Positions 1 to 8,835 are shown, numbered from the stretch's first letter. The stretch: DNA of 64,000 nucleotides from Clostridium manihotivorum (GCF_004015185.1 NZ_CP025746.1:2807776-2871775); one strand, 5' to 3'. Made by a program: numbers and translations. The notes: generated by a model from the sequence alone, not told the origin.

Positions 1-116
1 TTATAATTATGTGTATAATCAGACCAAAAGGAATCCTACCAGCCAAGAGAAAACTTCATCTTGCAGGCAAAAAGATATTCGGTATCGTGAAGAAAGAGAA
101 ACAATCATTAGTATAA
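1..116 (+). CDS. livM: Branched-chain amino acid ABC transporter permease LivM, C-terminal end
   Basis: Only the last 37 or so codons are present; the reading frame enters from the left edge and stops with TAA at 114-116. The visible tail (IIMCIIRPKGILP, then a Lys-rich end) has the RPKG/RPQG ending typical of LivM/LivH permeases, where the last membrane helix gives way to a basic cytoplasmic tail. The stop codon lies inside the ribosome binding site of the following livG gene, so the two are tightly coupled. Identification rests on the short tail plus the context of livG and livF. Confidence 0.7.
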   Translation, partial: IIMCIIRPKGILPAKRKLHLAGKKIFGIVKKEKQSLV

Positions 117-130
117 AGGAGGTATAGTAT

Positions 131-910
131 ATGTCATTATTAGAGATAAAAGGCCTAAGCAAGCATTTTGGAGGATTAATAGCGGTGGATGCTGTTGATT
201 TGGAAATAGAAAAAGGTCAAATTGTAAGTGTAATTGGTCCAAATGGTGCAGGAAAAACTACTTTCTTTAATATGATAAGTGGTCTATATGTTCCAGATGG
301 AGGAGATATAATATTCGATGGCAAAAAGATTAATAAGCTCACTCCTGAGAAGGTTGCTAGTCTTAGGATTTCTAGAACCTTTCAAAATATAAGGCTTTTT
401 CCAGAGATGCTCACCGTTGAAAATATAATGGTAGGAATGAATATAAATATACCTTATAAAATAACAGATGTAATTTTTAAAACTAAAAGATTGAAAAGCG
501 AAGAGGGGAAGGCTTACTCTGAAGCCTTAAAGCTACTAGAATATGTTGGACTTAAGGGAAAAGAGCAGGAACTTGCAAAAAGTCTTCCCTATGGTGATCA
601 AAGAAGGTTAGAAATAGCAAGGGCTCTGGCAATAAAACCTAAACTGATACTGCTAGATGAACCAGCAGCAGGTTTAAATCCAAAGGAAACAGAAGAAATG
701 AAGCATTTTATATTGAAGGTAAGAGAGGATTTTGGCTGCTCTATTTTACTTATAGAACATGATATGAAGCTTGTAATGGGGTTGTCAGATAAGATAGCGG
801 TTATAAATTATGGGGTGAAAATAGCAGAGGGTAAGCCAGAAGCTATAAAAAATAATAAAGAAGTAATCAAGGCTTACCTTGGTGAGGAAAAAGAAGAGGT
901 AATAGCATAA
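131..910 (+). CDS. livG: Branched-chain amino acid ABC transporter ATP-binding protein LivG
   Basis: Cytoplasmic ATPase that would power uptake of leucine, isoleucine and valine with LivF and the LivH/LivM permeases. The 259-residue protein has Walker A GPNGAGKTT at 36-44, a family-specific signature region LPYGDQRRLEIARALA at about 152-167 in place of LSGGQ, and Walker B LILLDEP followed by AAGLNP, which is characteristic of LivG rather than LivF. An AAAGGAGG site 8 bases upstream fixes the ATG at 131. It overlaps no neighbour but sits between the livM end and livF (12-base gap), so the three are one operon. The binding protein and LivH would lie left of the window. Confidence 0.93.
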   Translation: MSLLEIKGLSKHFGGLIAVDAVDLEIEKGQIVSVIGPNGAGKTTFFNMISGLYVPDGGDIIFDGKKINKLTPEKVASLRISRTFQNIRLFPEMLTVENIMVGMNINIPYKITDVIFKTKRLKSEEGKAYSEALKLLEYVGLKGKEQELAKSLPYGDQRRLEIARALAIKPKLILLDEPAAGLNPKETEEMKHFILKVREDFGCSILLIEHDMKLVMGLSDKIAVINYGVKIAEGKPEAIKNNKEVIKAYLGEEKEEVIA

Positions 911-922
911 GGGGTGAAAAAT

Positions 923-1642
923 ATGTCCAAGGATGAAGTAGTGCTGAAATTAAAAGACGTGAATACTTATTATGGGAGTATTCATGCACTTAAAGATGTT
1001 TCCTTTGAAGTTAAAAAGGGTGAGATTGTTACCCTAATAGGCAGTAATGGTGCTGGAAAAAGTACAACTCTAAGAACAATTTCATCCATAGTAAAACCAA
1101 GAACTGGTGAAGTTTATTTCGAAGATAAAATAATAAATACTCTTCCAGCTCACAAGATTTCTGCACTTGGTATAGCGCATGTACCAGAGGGGAGAAAGAT
1201 ATTTCCAAGGATGACGGTTGAAGAAAACCTAGAGATGGGTGCTTTTAGGTTCAAAGATAGTAATAAGATAAAGAAGAGTATAGAAGGTGTATACGAGATA
1301 TTCCCAAGATTAAAGGAAAGGGAAAAACAAAAAGGCGGAACTCTAAGTGGAGGAGAGCAGCAAATGCTTGCTATAGGACGTTCACTTATGTCAGAGCCGT
1401 CTATTCTTATAATGGATGAACCTTCTATGGGGTTAGCCCCCTTAATGGTAGAACTAATCTTTGATATAATAAAAAAGTTAAATTCAAATGGTATGACCAT
1501 ACTTCTTGTAGAACAAAACGCAAATAAAGCCCTAAAGATTGCAAGCAGAGGCTATGTACTTCAAACAGGTTCTATAATATTAGAAGGAACCGGAAAAGAA
1601 CTATTAAAAAGTGATATGGTTCGGGAAGCTTATCTAGGGTAG
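923..1642 (+). CDS. livF: Branched-chain amino acid ABC transporter ATP-binding protein LivF
   Basis: Second ATPase of the branched-chain amino acid importer, 239 residues. Walker A GSNGAGKST is at 40-48, the signature LSGGEQQMLAIGRSL at about 138-152 and Walker B ILIMDEP shortly after, followed by SMGLAP, the usual LivF wording. A GTG at 914 is in frame, but GGGGTG at 911-916 is a good ribosome binding site for the ATG at 923 (six-base spacing), so I start there. It is the last gene of the liv operon. A perfect 10-bp hairpin about 115 bases downstream lacks a T-run, so the operon terminator is unclear. Confidence 0.92.
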   Translation: MSKDEVVLKLKDVNTYYGSIHALKDVSFEVKKGEIVTLIGSNGAGKSTTLRTISSIVKPRTGEVYFEDKIINTLPAHKISALGIAHVPEGRKIFPRMTVEENLEMGAFRFKDSNKIKKSIEGVYEIFPRLKEREKQKGGTLSGGEQQMLAIGRSLMSEPSILIMDEPSMGLAPLMVELIFDIIKKLNSNGMTILLVEQNANKALKIASRGYVLQTGSIILEGTGKELLKSDMVREAYLG

Positions 1643-1756
1643 AAGACCTATAGTTATTTTGCTATTCTGTAGCATATAGGGCCTATTGTAATAAGAACTG
1701 ATTTATATATTCTCGGAAAACAGCTTTATATTTTTAATATGTTATCTTTATGCTCA

Positions 1757-1790
1757 GGCTATACTTTAACTTAAGGTTAGAGTATAGCCT
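1757..1790. other. Hairpin downstream of livF
   Basis: AGGCTATACT (1757-1766) and its exact complement AGTATAGCCT (1781-1790) enclose a 14-base loop. There is an A-run, not a T-run, on the right, so it is not a classical intrinsic terminator for livF. It could be an mRNA 3'-end stabiliser or a protein site. The rest of the 440-base gap to the next gene has no credible ORF. Confidence 0.35.
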
Positions 1791-1888
1791 AAAAAATTGC
1801 AGTAAAGATGTGCAACTATTAGTTTTAAAATCAAAAATACAAACATATTATAAAGTGTTACTAAAATACTAGCTACTTATTCTTAAGG

Positions 1889-1928
1889 CTTTGTTAAAGT
1901 ACCATGTTGAAATTAAACATAGCCATTC
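1889..1928. repeat. Degenerate left end of repeat family C
   Basis: CTTTGTTAAAGTACCATG followed by TTGAAATTAA closely matches the left end of the family C elements at 31577, 53304 and 59297. No matching right end is visible nearby, so this is probably a decayed or truncated copy. Confidence 0.45.
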
Positions 1929-2081
1929 TTAAAAATGTATATTACCCAACAGTGTAGTTTTAATATGCTGCTTTAAAAGAACATTTATAGTTTCAAAGCT
2001 TGCTATGATAAACATAGGGATTTTGGGAAAAAGTAATTGCTAGATTAATAAAAAGTATTTTTGGTGAAGGATATAAAGGGT

Positions 2082-3494
2082 ATGCGTAAAATCAATATTG
2101 GGAAGATAAATATACAGGAACTTTTTAAAAGGAAGCTCACAGGAAATATAGTAATTGGTATATCAGTGGTTATATTAATATATTTGCTAGTTTCCATATA
2201 CTTTGCTGGACATTTCTTTTTTAACACCACAATAAATGGAGTAGATGTGTCTCTAAAGGCTCATGATCAAGTTAAAGATATAATCAAAAGTAGTGTTAAG
2301 AACTATAAGCTTAAGCTGATTGAAAGAGAAGGTTTCACCGAAGAAATAGATGGACGAGCTATAAATTTGAAATATAATGAAAAAAGTAGTCTATCAAGCA
2401 TTTACCGCAGTAAGAATTCATTTAAATGGGGACTTTCGATTTTTAAAGCTCAAAAGTATCTGGTAGAGGATTTGTTTGTGTATGATAAGTTAAGCTTAGA
2501 CAATAGGATAAATCAATTAAACTGTCTAAATAAAGATGTAATAGAACCTAAGAATGTTGCTTTTAAATATGTAGATGGCTCCTATGAATTAATTAAAGAA
2601 GTTGAGGGAAACAAGATAGATAGAGCTAAATTTCATAAATCAGTGGAAAGCAACATAATAGCTGGCGTTAAAAATATCGATTTAAATAAGTGTCCTTGCT
2701 ACGAAAATCCAAAGTATACTCTAAAATCTGATAAAACAGAGAAGACAAAAAAACTGCTTGATATCTATGTATCAACAAAAGTTACCTATCTCCTAGGAGA
2801 TAAGACTGAAGTTTTGGATGGAAGTACCATAAACCAATGGGTTTCAGTGAATGAAGATCTAGATGCCATATTAGATGAAAAAGCTGTAAATGAATATGTG
2901 AATAGCCTAAGTAAAAAATACGATACGGTAGGAACTCCAAGAAAGTTTAAGACTTCCATAGGTAAGACTTTAAACATAGGTGGCGGATTCTATGGCTGGA
3001 AGCTTAATAAAACTGCTGAAGTAAAAGCACTTCTAGCCAGTATAAAAACTGGTAAGAAAATAGAACGTGAGCCTATATATACACAAAAGGCTGTAACAAG
3101 AGGTGAAAATGATATAGGTGATACCTATGTGGAAATAAATATAACAAGGCAGTATCTTTGGTTTTATAAAGATGGAAAGCTAATAACCCAAGGAGATGTA
3201 GTAACGGGCAATCCTAACAGGGGCAATGCAACAAGCCTTGGAATATACATGCTTAATTATAAACAAAAAGGATCTACCTTAAGAGGAGAAAACTATGAAT
3301 CAGACGTGACTTATTGGATGCCCTTCAATGGTAATATAGGAATACACGATGCTAGCTGGAGATATTCCTTCGGAGGAGATATTTATAAGAATAATGGAAC
3401 TCATGGTTGTGTAAATGCTCCGCTATATTTGGCAAAGACTATCTTTGAAAATATAGAACCTGGAACTCCTATAATATGTTATGAAGAAAACTAA
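2082..3494 (+). CDS. Membrane-anchored L,D-transpeptidase (YkuD domain with PG-binding domain)
   Basis: Probable cell-wall enzyme that forms 3-3 peptidoglycan cross-links. The 470-residue product has a short basic cytoplasmic start, one membrane helix at about 25-48, a long extracellular region resembling the PG_binding_4 domain found in YoaR-like clostridial proteins, and a C-terminal YkuD catalytic domain. The catalytic motif is visible as IGIHDA followed by THGCVNAP, with the nucleophilic Cys and flanking His. TTG (2061) and GTG (2064) codons lie upstream in frame, but AAGG at 2067-2070 is spaced well for ATG 2082. It stands alone, with its own terminator downstream. The family also acts in beta-lactam tolerance in other species; that is not inferable here. 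Confidence 0.88.
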   Translation: MRKINIGKINIQELFKRKLTGNIVIGISVVILIYLLVSIYFAGHFFFNTTINGVDVSLKAHDQVKDIIKSSVKNYKLKLIEREGFTEEIDGRAINLKYNEKSSLSSIYRSKNSFKWGLSIFKAQKYLVEDLFVYDKLSLDNRINQLNCLNKDVIEPKNVAFKYVDGSYELIKEVEGNKIDRAKFHKSVESNIIAGVKNIDLNKCPCYENPKYTLKSDKTEKTKKLLDIYVSTKVTYLLGDKTEVLDGSTINQWVSVNEDLDAILDEKAVNEYVNSLSKKYDTVGTPRKFKTSIGKTLNIGGGFYGWKLNKTAEVKALLASIKTGKKIEREPIYTQKAVTRGENDIGDTYVEINITRQYLWFYKDGKLITQGDVVTGNPNRGNATSLGIYMLNYKQKGSTLRGENYESDVTYWMPFNGNIGIHDASWRYSFGGDIYKNNGTHGCVNAPLYLAKTIFENIEPGTPIICYEEN

Positions 3495-3525
3495 GTTTAA
3501 AAAAGAACAATTAAATAGTAAAAGT

Positions 3526-3573
3526 AAGGTTGCTTCAAAATTTGTGGTTGATTTTGAAGCAGCCTTATTTATT
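3526..3573 (+). terminator. Intrinsic terminator after the L,D-transpeptidase gene
   Basis: AAGGTTGCTTCAAAAT (3526-3541) pairs with ATTTTGAAGCAGCCTT (3551-3566) with one internal mismatch, followed by the T-rich ATTTATT. It lies 31 bases after the stop codon at 3494. Confidence 0.8.
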
Positions 3574-3765
3574 GTAAAAAAGTATAAGTTTCTTTATCTA
3601 AACATAATAAGATGAAGTGCTAATAACAGCTTGTAAGGTCATAATATAGAAAATATATATTCATCTATAAAATAATTATATTGTTAAAGTTATATCTACC
3701 AATGAATTTATAATCAGAATTATAATGTACTTAAAGGCAACCCAAAATAGTATAAGTAAAACTTT

Positions 3766-4302
3766 CTAAGGAGTATTAACTTTATATTTTCCTAACCATA
3801 AGTTAAAATATTCTATGGCCTTATGAAGAATATATATAATTGCTAGCATAAAGGCTGTACTAACAAGTACTGAAATTATTTGAGTATGTGTGTTGAAGTT
3901 GGATAAAATATTAAACTTAATTTTGTATTCGATGAAGAAACAAAGAGGAAGGAAGAGTACACTAGTTAATACTCCAGGCACGTACCTTTTGAAGTTTATA
4001 CACATTATGATGTGAAGTATAAGATGTATAACAAAGGCGGTAAATAAGCCAAACCATGAAATAAAGCTGTTAGACAAATAAGAGATAATAGTAAGTGCAG
4101 ATATGATTAGGAATTCTATAGCAACTCCAAAGGCTATTGAAGCTGTAGAACCTTTAAAGTTATATGGTATGAATTTACCAGGTCTACTGGCTATATATTG
4201 CTTATTTTTTTCTTGCCAAGCATTGATCATTAAGATTTCTTCAAAGTCATGAAGCATAAATAGTATAGGAAAAAGCCAAATCATAGTAAATAAAGTTCTC
4301 AT
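3766..4302 (-). CDS. HXXEE-domain membrane protein
   Basis: A 178-residue integral membrane protein whose first helix region contains HDFEE at about 17-21, the hallmark of the HXXEE family (PF13787), a group of uncharacterised multi-helix membrane proteins. About five hydrophobic segments are visible. The conserved His and Glu pair in or near the membrane suggest a metal site, but no activity is established. GGAGG at 4311-4315 selects the ATG at 4302 over an upstream in-frame ATG at 4317. A paralogue with nearly the same start (FMLHDFEE) lies at 5208 across the TetR gene, and all three promoters carry a GTGTGACA-like motif, suggesting shared control. Confidence 0.82.
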   Translation of the reverse strand: MRTLFTMIWLFPILFMLHDFEEILMINAWQEKNKQYIASRPGKFIPYNFKGSTASIAFGVAIEFLIISALTIISYLSNSFISWFGLFTAFVIHLILHIIMCINFKRYVPGVLTSVLFLPLCFFIEYKIKFNILSNFNTHTQIISVLVSTAFMLAIIYILHKAIEYFNLWLGKYKVNTP

Positions 4303-4328
4303 AAATATTACCTCCAATAATTTGAAAT

Positions 4329-4432
4329 AAGTGACTCACTTGTGACACTTTGTGATTATTAGTATAATATTTACAACTATAGAAATCAATAGCTTCAAAT
4401 CAAGTGCTACAAATAAGTGTAAGTGTGACATC
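4329..4432. promoter_or_regulatory. Candidate TetR operator region upstream of the first HXXEE gene
   Basis: The region contains the perfect palindrome AAGTGACTCACTT (4329-4341), directly followed by TGTGACAC, and a second AAGTGTGACATC near 4421-4432. The same GTGTGACA core recurs in front of the tetR gene (AAGTGTCACG, 5080) and the second HXXEE gene (5167-5184). Assignment to the adjacent TetR protein is inference from position and repetition. Confidence 0.5.
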
Positions 4433-4510
4433 TGTACATCTATAACAACCTTAATAGAGGCAACTACTTTAAAAAAACAGTTTTCTTTTTGTTTAAGCAA
4501 ACCATGAATT

Positions 4511-5065
4511 CTAAAGTCCCTTTGAAAAATTACGGATTGCCTTGCTTAGTATCTTGGACATTTCTTGTGGAGATTCTCTATCTTCATGATCTATCCAATT
4601 TGATAATACATTCCACATACCACCTATATTATAAAAGCTTATATAGTCTTCTTCTGCTTGATTATCATAATCGTGCCACTGTACGTTTGGAATGGTATTA
4701 AAGTAAGGGATAAATAAATTTACTTGTTCCATAAGGGAGTAAAATAAATGGTTTTTCTTAAATAGCTTTAACTCTTCTAGATGGTTATTCCAAAAAGAAA
4801 AATAGACAATAAATACATTTGAAATATTTAAATTTTTTACTTGTTTAAGTTCATCCAGGTATTCTTTAAATAAATAGTCAGCATACTCAGTTAATAAATC
4901 ATCTTTTACATTAAAATTTCGATAGAAAGTTCTTCTAGATAATTGTGCCTTGTCAGCTATTTCTTTCACTGAGATACTTGAGTAAGGCTTTTCTTTCATT
5001 AATTCTACTAATGCTTCCACTAACCATTTTTTTGATTGTTCAGCAATTGGATTTGTTTTTTTCAA
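4511..5065 (-). CDS. TetR/AcrR family transcriptional regulator
   Basis: A 184-residue regulator with an N-terminal TetR helix-turn-helix at about 15-60: LVEALVELMKEKPYSSISVKEIADKA followed by SRRTFYRNFNVKDDLL. The C-terminal ligand domain is short and aromatic-rich, with no recognisable ligand signature. It starts with TTG at 5065, eight bases after a strong AGGAGG (5074-5079). It sits between two HXXEE membrane-protein genes and is divergent from the second. A GTGTGACA-like motif appears in all three promoters, so it probably represses itself and both HXXEE genes, and through read-through the esterase at 5757. The inducer is unknown. Confidence 0.85.
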   Translation of the reverse strand: MKKTNPIAEQSKKWLVEALVELMKEKPYSSISVKEIADKAQLSRRTFYRNFNVKDDLLTEYADYLFKEYLDELKQVKNLNISNVFIVYFSFWNNHLEELKLFKKNHLFYSLMEQVNLFIPYFNTIPNVQWHDYDNQAEEDYISFYNIGGMWNVLSNWIDHEDRESPQEMSKILSKAIRNFSKGL

Positions 5066-5079
5066 TTTAATAACCTCCT

Positions 5080-5184
5080 AAAGTGTCACGTTTTATTATA
5101 TATGTAGCACTTGTTCCAATAGTATTGATATTGCTCTTAAATGTATTATACTATATTTGGAACTAGATGTCTCATGTGTGACAT
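5080..5184. promoter_or_regulatory. Divergent tetR / HXXEE-2 promoter region with operator-like motifs
   Basis: AAGTGTCACG at 5080-5089 lies just upstream of the tetR ribosome binding site, and ATGTC (5167-5171) pairs with GACAT (5180-5184) around CATGTGTG just ahead of HXXEE-2. Both share the TGTGACA core with the sites at 4329-4432. Likely operators for the TetR protein; inferred from motif recurrence only. Confidence 0.45.
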
Positions 5185-5207
5185 ATTATATTAAGGAGTT
5201 GATTTAT

Positions 5208-5735
5208 ATGAATAGTATGAATTCTATTGCATGGCTATTGCCAATTATTTTTATGCTTCATGACTTTGAAGAGATAATCTTAATAAAGGTATGGAGGAAG
5301 AGGTATCAGTACGATCTTGAAGCCTGCACAATGAAAAAGAAGCCTTACGCAGACTTTAGAAGTACTGATGAGTTTTCTATCGGAGTGGAAATATTATTTT
5401 TTATACTTTCTATTATTACCTTAGTCTCTATTATTTTTAATAACTATTATCTTTGGTATGGATTTTTGTTTACTGTAACAGCGCATTTTATTACAGCACA
5501 TTTTAAACTATCTTTAAACTTTAAAAACTATGTTCCTGGCTTAGTGACAGCTATTATATTTCTGCCTATAAACATTTATATATTATATATTTCAACTAAA
5601 TTATTAAAGTTCAATGTAATTGAAATAATAGGCTCTTGTGCATTTTCTGGTGTATTAGGTTTTATACTTTTTATTACACTTAAAAATGCAGAAAAGAACT
5701 TTGAAAGATTACTTATTAAATTCTCAAATAAATAA
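5208..5735 (+). CDS. HXXEE-domain membrane protein, second copy
   Basis: A 175-residue multi-helix membrane protein paralogous to the product at 3766-4302; both share PIxFMLHDFEEI near the N terminus. AAGGAG at 5193-5198 places the start at ATG 5208 rather than at upstream in-frame ATG 5157. Helices are visible at about 5-25, 55-80, 82-100, 105-130 and 140-165. It is divergent from tetR, and the carboxylesterase gene follows after 21 bases, so the two are probably co-transcribed. The biochemical role of the family is unknown. Confidence 0.82.
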   Translation: MNSMNSIAWLLPIIFMLHDFEEIILIKVWRKRYQYDLEACTMKKKPYADFRSTDEFSIGVEILFFILSIITLVSIIFNNYYLWYGFLFTVTAHFITAHFKLSLNFKNYVPGLVTAIIFLPINIYILYISTKLLKFNVIEIIGSCAFSGVLGFILFITLKNAEKNFERLLIKFSNK

Positions 5736-5756
5736 AAAATTATGGAGGGAAAATTT

Positions 5757-7085
5757 ATGAAGTATATTGTAATAGAAACTAAAAGTGGTAAGTTGCGTGG
5801 CTTTGAAAAGGATAATGTTAGGACATGGAAAGGGATACCTTACGCACTTCCTCCTATTGGAAAACTTAGATATAAAGCTCCTAAGCCAGTAGAGCCTTGG
5901 CAGGGAATAAAGGATGCTTTAGAATTCGGAAATGTTTGTTTTCAGAGAGGTAGATTTCCGATAGTATATAACAATATTAATGAAAGTGAAGACTGTCTTT
6001 ACCTAAACATAACTTCATCTACTTCCTTAGTAGAAAAGAAACCAGTTGTTGTCTGGATACATGGAGGAGCATTCTTGAATGGAGCTGGAAGTTTACCAGC
6101 CTATGATGGAGAAAAGTTTGTTGTAAATGGAGATATTGTATTTGTTTCTATTAATTATAGATTAGGTCCGCTCGGTTTTTTGAAGCTGTCATCTTTTGGA
6201 CATGGATTTGAAGACAATTTAGGGTTGTTGGATCAAGTGGCAGCCTTAAGATGGGTAAAAGAAAATATAGAGTTTTTCGGCGGAAATCCTGAAAATATAA
6301 CTGTTATGGGAGAATCAGCAGGAGCTATAAGTATAGCTTACTTACTTGCTACCACTGACATTAATAAATTATTTTCAAAAGCAATACTTCAAAGTGGAAT
6401 CTTGGAAGAAAGACTAACAGAAAGCGAAGCATTTGATATTACAGTAAATTTACTTAAAAAGCTTAACATAAATGAAGATAATATAGAAAAATTAGAAACA
6501 ATACCTGTGGAAAACATAATACAAGCAGCAGATGAAATAGGTAAAGAATTGCAGGAAGGCATAGATAGGCATATATTCTATCCATTTACAAATTCTAAGC
6601 TTAGAAAAGAACCTAAAAAAGCGATAGAAGAGGGAATGGCTAAAGGAATTCCAATACTAATTGGTACAAACCGTGATGAAGGTTGGCTTTTTACTAAAGA
6701 CAAAGCACAGGCAGAAAGAATTACGGAATCATTTTGGAAAGATTCTGCGCAGCTAGCAAAAAGTCAAAGTAAGTTTGCTCCTGTGTTTAAGTATAGGTTT
6801 GACTACACTGTTACTGATCATTATTTTGCATCAAAAGCTGTTCATGGTTTAGAAATTCCATTTGTATTCAATAATCTAAAAGTATTCCAAATAGAGTCAG
6901 AAAAAAATAGATTATTAGCTGATAAGATACAGAAGTTGTGGATTTCGTTTATTAGATATGGAACACCACAGATAGAAGGTGTCAAATGGCCAGAATATGA
7001 AGCTAGCAACTATTTAACTGCTATCTTTGATAATGAAATTAAAGTTTTAAGCATTTCAGAACCGTATGCCTCTAGCAATAAATAA
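5757..7085 (+). CDS. Type-B carboxylesterase (para-nitrobenzyl esterase-like)
   Basis: Cytoplasmic alpha/beta-hydrolase of 442 residues that would hydrolyse carboxylic esters. The oxyanion-hole motif HGGAFLNGAG is at about 100-110, the nucleophile elbow GESAGA at about 178-183 within a GGNPENITVMGESAGA context typical of the family, an acidic residue in GTNRDEG at about 300, and a likely catalytic His in VHGLEIPFVF. The family usually runs 480-500 residues; this one is shorter in its central lid region. GGAGGG at 5744-5749 selects ATG 5757. It follows HXXEE-2 closely and has its own terminator. Confidence 0.88.
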   Translation: MKYIVIETKSGKLRGFEKDNVRTWKGIPYALPPIGKLRYKAPKPVEPWQGIKDALEFGNVCFQRGRFPIVYNNINESEDCLYLNITSSTSLVEKKPVVVWIHGGAFLNGAGSLPAYDGEKFVVNGDIVFVSINYRLGPLGFLKLSSFGHGFEDNLGLLDQVAALRWVKENIEFFGGNPENITVMGESAGAISIAYLLATTDINKLFSKAILQSGILEERLTESEAFDITVNLLKKLNINEDNIEKLETIPVENIIQAADEIGKELQEGIDRHIFYPFTNSKLRKEPKKAIEEGMAKGIPILIGTNRDEGWLFTKDKAQAERITESFWKDSAQLAKSQSKFAPVFKYRFDYTVTDHYFASKAVHGLEIPFVFNNLKVFQIESEKNRLLADKIQKLWISFIRYGTPQIEGVKWPEYEASNYLTAIFDNEIKVLSISEPYASSNK

Positions 7086-7103
7086 TAAAGGACGTTCTTT
7101 AAA

Positions 7104-7150
7104 AGAAAGCTGTTTAAGTGGTATGATTATGTTTAAACAGCTTTCTAATT
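7104..7150 (+). terminator. Intrinsic terminator after the carboxylesterase gene
   Basis: AGAAAGCTGTTTAA starting at 7104 pairs with TTTAAACAGCTTTCT ending at 7146, followed by AATTTG. It lies about 20 bases after the stop codon and ends the HXXEE-2/esterase unit. Confidence 0.75.
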
Positions 7151-7160
7151 TGAAAAACAT

Positions 7161-7189
7161 TATTTTTACTGTCTAGGGAAGTAAAAATA
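7161..7189 (-). terminator. Possible terminator for the leftward GNAT gene
   Basis: TATTTTTACT (7161-7170) and AGTAAAAATA (7180-7189) form a perfect but AT-rich 10-bp stem. On the minus strand a T-rich stretch follows, about 85 bases after the GNAT stop codon. Confidence 0.4.
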
Positions 7190-7271
7190 GTTGATAGCTA
7201 AACTTAGTGATATAAATAGCTTAGCACAGCTAGTTAGGATAAACAGTGAAAAGAATTATTTTAAGCTATAA

Positions 7272-7793
7272 CTATAAGGTTATCCAATATCTTTGTGTAA
7301 CTGTGCCATCAGCTTCTACTTCATTTTCTAATTTTCCACCGTTGTTAATTATAGTTTTAGCAGAGGCTATATTGTCATTGTCACAAGTAACTAGAACTTT
7401 TTTTATATCTAATTTTAAACATTCTTTTAGTGCTAATGACAGCATTTCAGTAGCATACCCTTTTTGTCTTTCGGACTTTCTAACACTATAACCTATATGT
7501 CCACCGAAGTTAAGTAAGTGATCATTTAATCGATGTCTAATATCAATCATACCTATTAGGCAATTGTCCTCGGTAGATAGGGCTAGATAAGTAGTTGCTG
7601 GAACCAAACCTTTACGTACAGTTTCTTCCTTTAAGTTATCGAAAAATGCACTATACCACTCTTCAAAGGTTTCAGAATTAGCTAGACCAGCTGTTCCATC
7701 CATGCTATCTCCATTTTCAATAAATTCTCTTTTGTAATCAAGTATCATTTCTTTGTAATCTGGTGTCGGTAAAACCAATTTTAGTCTATCCAT
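7272..7793 (-). CDS. GNAT-family N-acetyltransferase
   Basis: A 173-residue acetyltransferase that would move an acetyl group from acetyl-CoA to an unknown amine. The central fold is recognisable: GMIDIRHRLND, then GGHIGYSVRKSERQKGYATEML (about 94-115), where the R-x-x-G-x-A segment binds the acetyl-CoA pyrophosphate, and a late DNDNIASAKTIINNGG helix that is standard for the family. The sequence resembles the predicted acetyltransferase group COG3981. A GGGGGAG box four bases from the ATG at 7793 supports the start. It is monocistronic. Confidence 0.85.
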   Translation of the reverse strand: MDRLKLVLPTPDYKEMILDYKREFIENGDSMDGTAGLANSETFEEWYSAFFDNLKEETVRKGLVPATTYLALSTEDNCLIGMIDIRHRLNDHLLNFGGHIGYSVRKSERQKGYATEMLSLALKECLKLDIKKVLVTCDNDNIASAKTIINNGGKLENEVEADGTVTQRYWITL

Positions 7794-8227
7794 CTTTCTC
7801 CCCCAATTAGTTAAAATTTTTATTCAATATAAATTACGCTTTTATTTTGAGTAGTAGTTATTATAACAAATTTCTATATGTATCACAATTAACTTTTTTA
7901 ATATTTTTTTATATAATGCAATTTATTGCCTTATATAGTGATTTGAACCGCTTTGTAAGTTTCTTAAGATATGCTTAATCAATTAAATGAGTATTAAGGA
8001 AGGGTACAGGTGGTGTTTAATAACTAGTACTTATAGGTGTTAAAAGAATGTTATATGAAAACATAGTTTTTCAATACAAGTTATTGTGGCTGTATTGAAG
8101 GTTCAATTAACTACTAACATAAACATAATTTGAATTTATGGTATAATAATCCTTGTGTGAAATTATACTTAAAGCACTAAAGCTTCTTATGACTTAATGT
8201 TGTAAAGAATATGGGGGGAGAGTATTT
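7794..8227. other. Intergenic stretch without recognised gene
   Basis: This 434-base divergent gap has no credible ORF or repeat. A TATAAT at 8142-8147 could be the -10 box for the NUDIX gene, but no convincing -35 box is present at the right distance. Confidence 0.5.
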
Positions 8228-8698
8228 ATGATTAATTTTAAGAATGAAGAAGGAACTTTTAATTTCCGCGTAGCAGGTCTTTTGTTTAACAAAGATAAAA
8301 TTCTTATACATAGGGCAATTAATGATGATTTTTATGCTTTGCCAGGAGGCAGGCTTGAGATGTTTGAAAGTACTGAAACCACAATAGTAAGAGAAATGAA
8401 GGAAGAGTTAGGTGTTGATGTTAAGGTTGACAGACTGCTTTGGATTTGTGAAGATTTTTATACTTTCAATAATAACAAATGCCACGAAATATGCTACTAC
8501 TATTTGATTGAATGTGAGGATACTGCACTTATAGATAAAGGTGATTTATTTTATGTTACTGAAGGAAATTTTAAATTCGAATTTAGATGGGTGGACATAA
8601 AAGATATAAAGAATGAAGAGTTATACCCTAAGTTTTTAAAGGACAACCTTGAAAAACTTCCTTCTTCTATTGAAAGAATTGTTGAGACAGAGGATTAA
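8228..8698 (+). CDS. NUDIX hydrolase
   Basis: A 156-residue hydrolase that would cleave a nucleoside diphosphate linked to another group. The full Nudix box is present at about 41-63: GRLEMFE, seven residues, then REMKEELGV, matching GX5EX7REUXEEXGU with the metal-binding glutamates intact. The upstream strand FNKDKILIHRA and the FYALPGGRLE lead-in are typical of MutT/ADP-ribose pyrophosphatase-like proteins; substrate specificity cannot be told. A purine-rich GGGGGGAG lies just before the ATG. It stands alone. Confidence 0.9.
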   Translation: MINFKNEEGTFNFRVAGLLFNKDKILIHRAINDDFYALPGGRLEMFESTETTIVREMKEELGVDVKVDRLLWICEDFYTFNNNKCHEICYYYLIECEDTALIDKGDLFYVTEGNFKFEFRWVDIKDIKNEELYPKFLKDNLEKLPSSIERIVETED

Positions 8699-8835
8699 TA
8701 AAGTTTTTTACTATACCATTAAGAAAAACTATTAAAAATATATAGGATAAAAGTATTCTAAATAATATGAAATGCAATATAAGAAATATTTTTTGTTTGA
8801 TTATAGTAAGTCTATTTATAGAGTTTTATTACTAA

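Noticed and set aside
1150..1500. Leftward open frame of 116 codons
   Set aside because: It is fully antisense to livF, whose motifs are complete; a shadow frame.
1757..1790. Classical terminator for the liv operon
   Set aside because: The stem is perfect, but the downstream side is A-rich, not T-rich, so I list it only as a hairpin.
4489..4701. Rightward open frame of 70 codons
   Set aside because: It is antisense to the end of the TetR gene and has no ribosome binding site or recognised motif.
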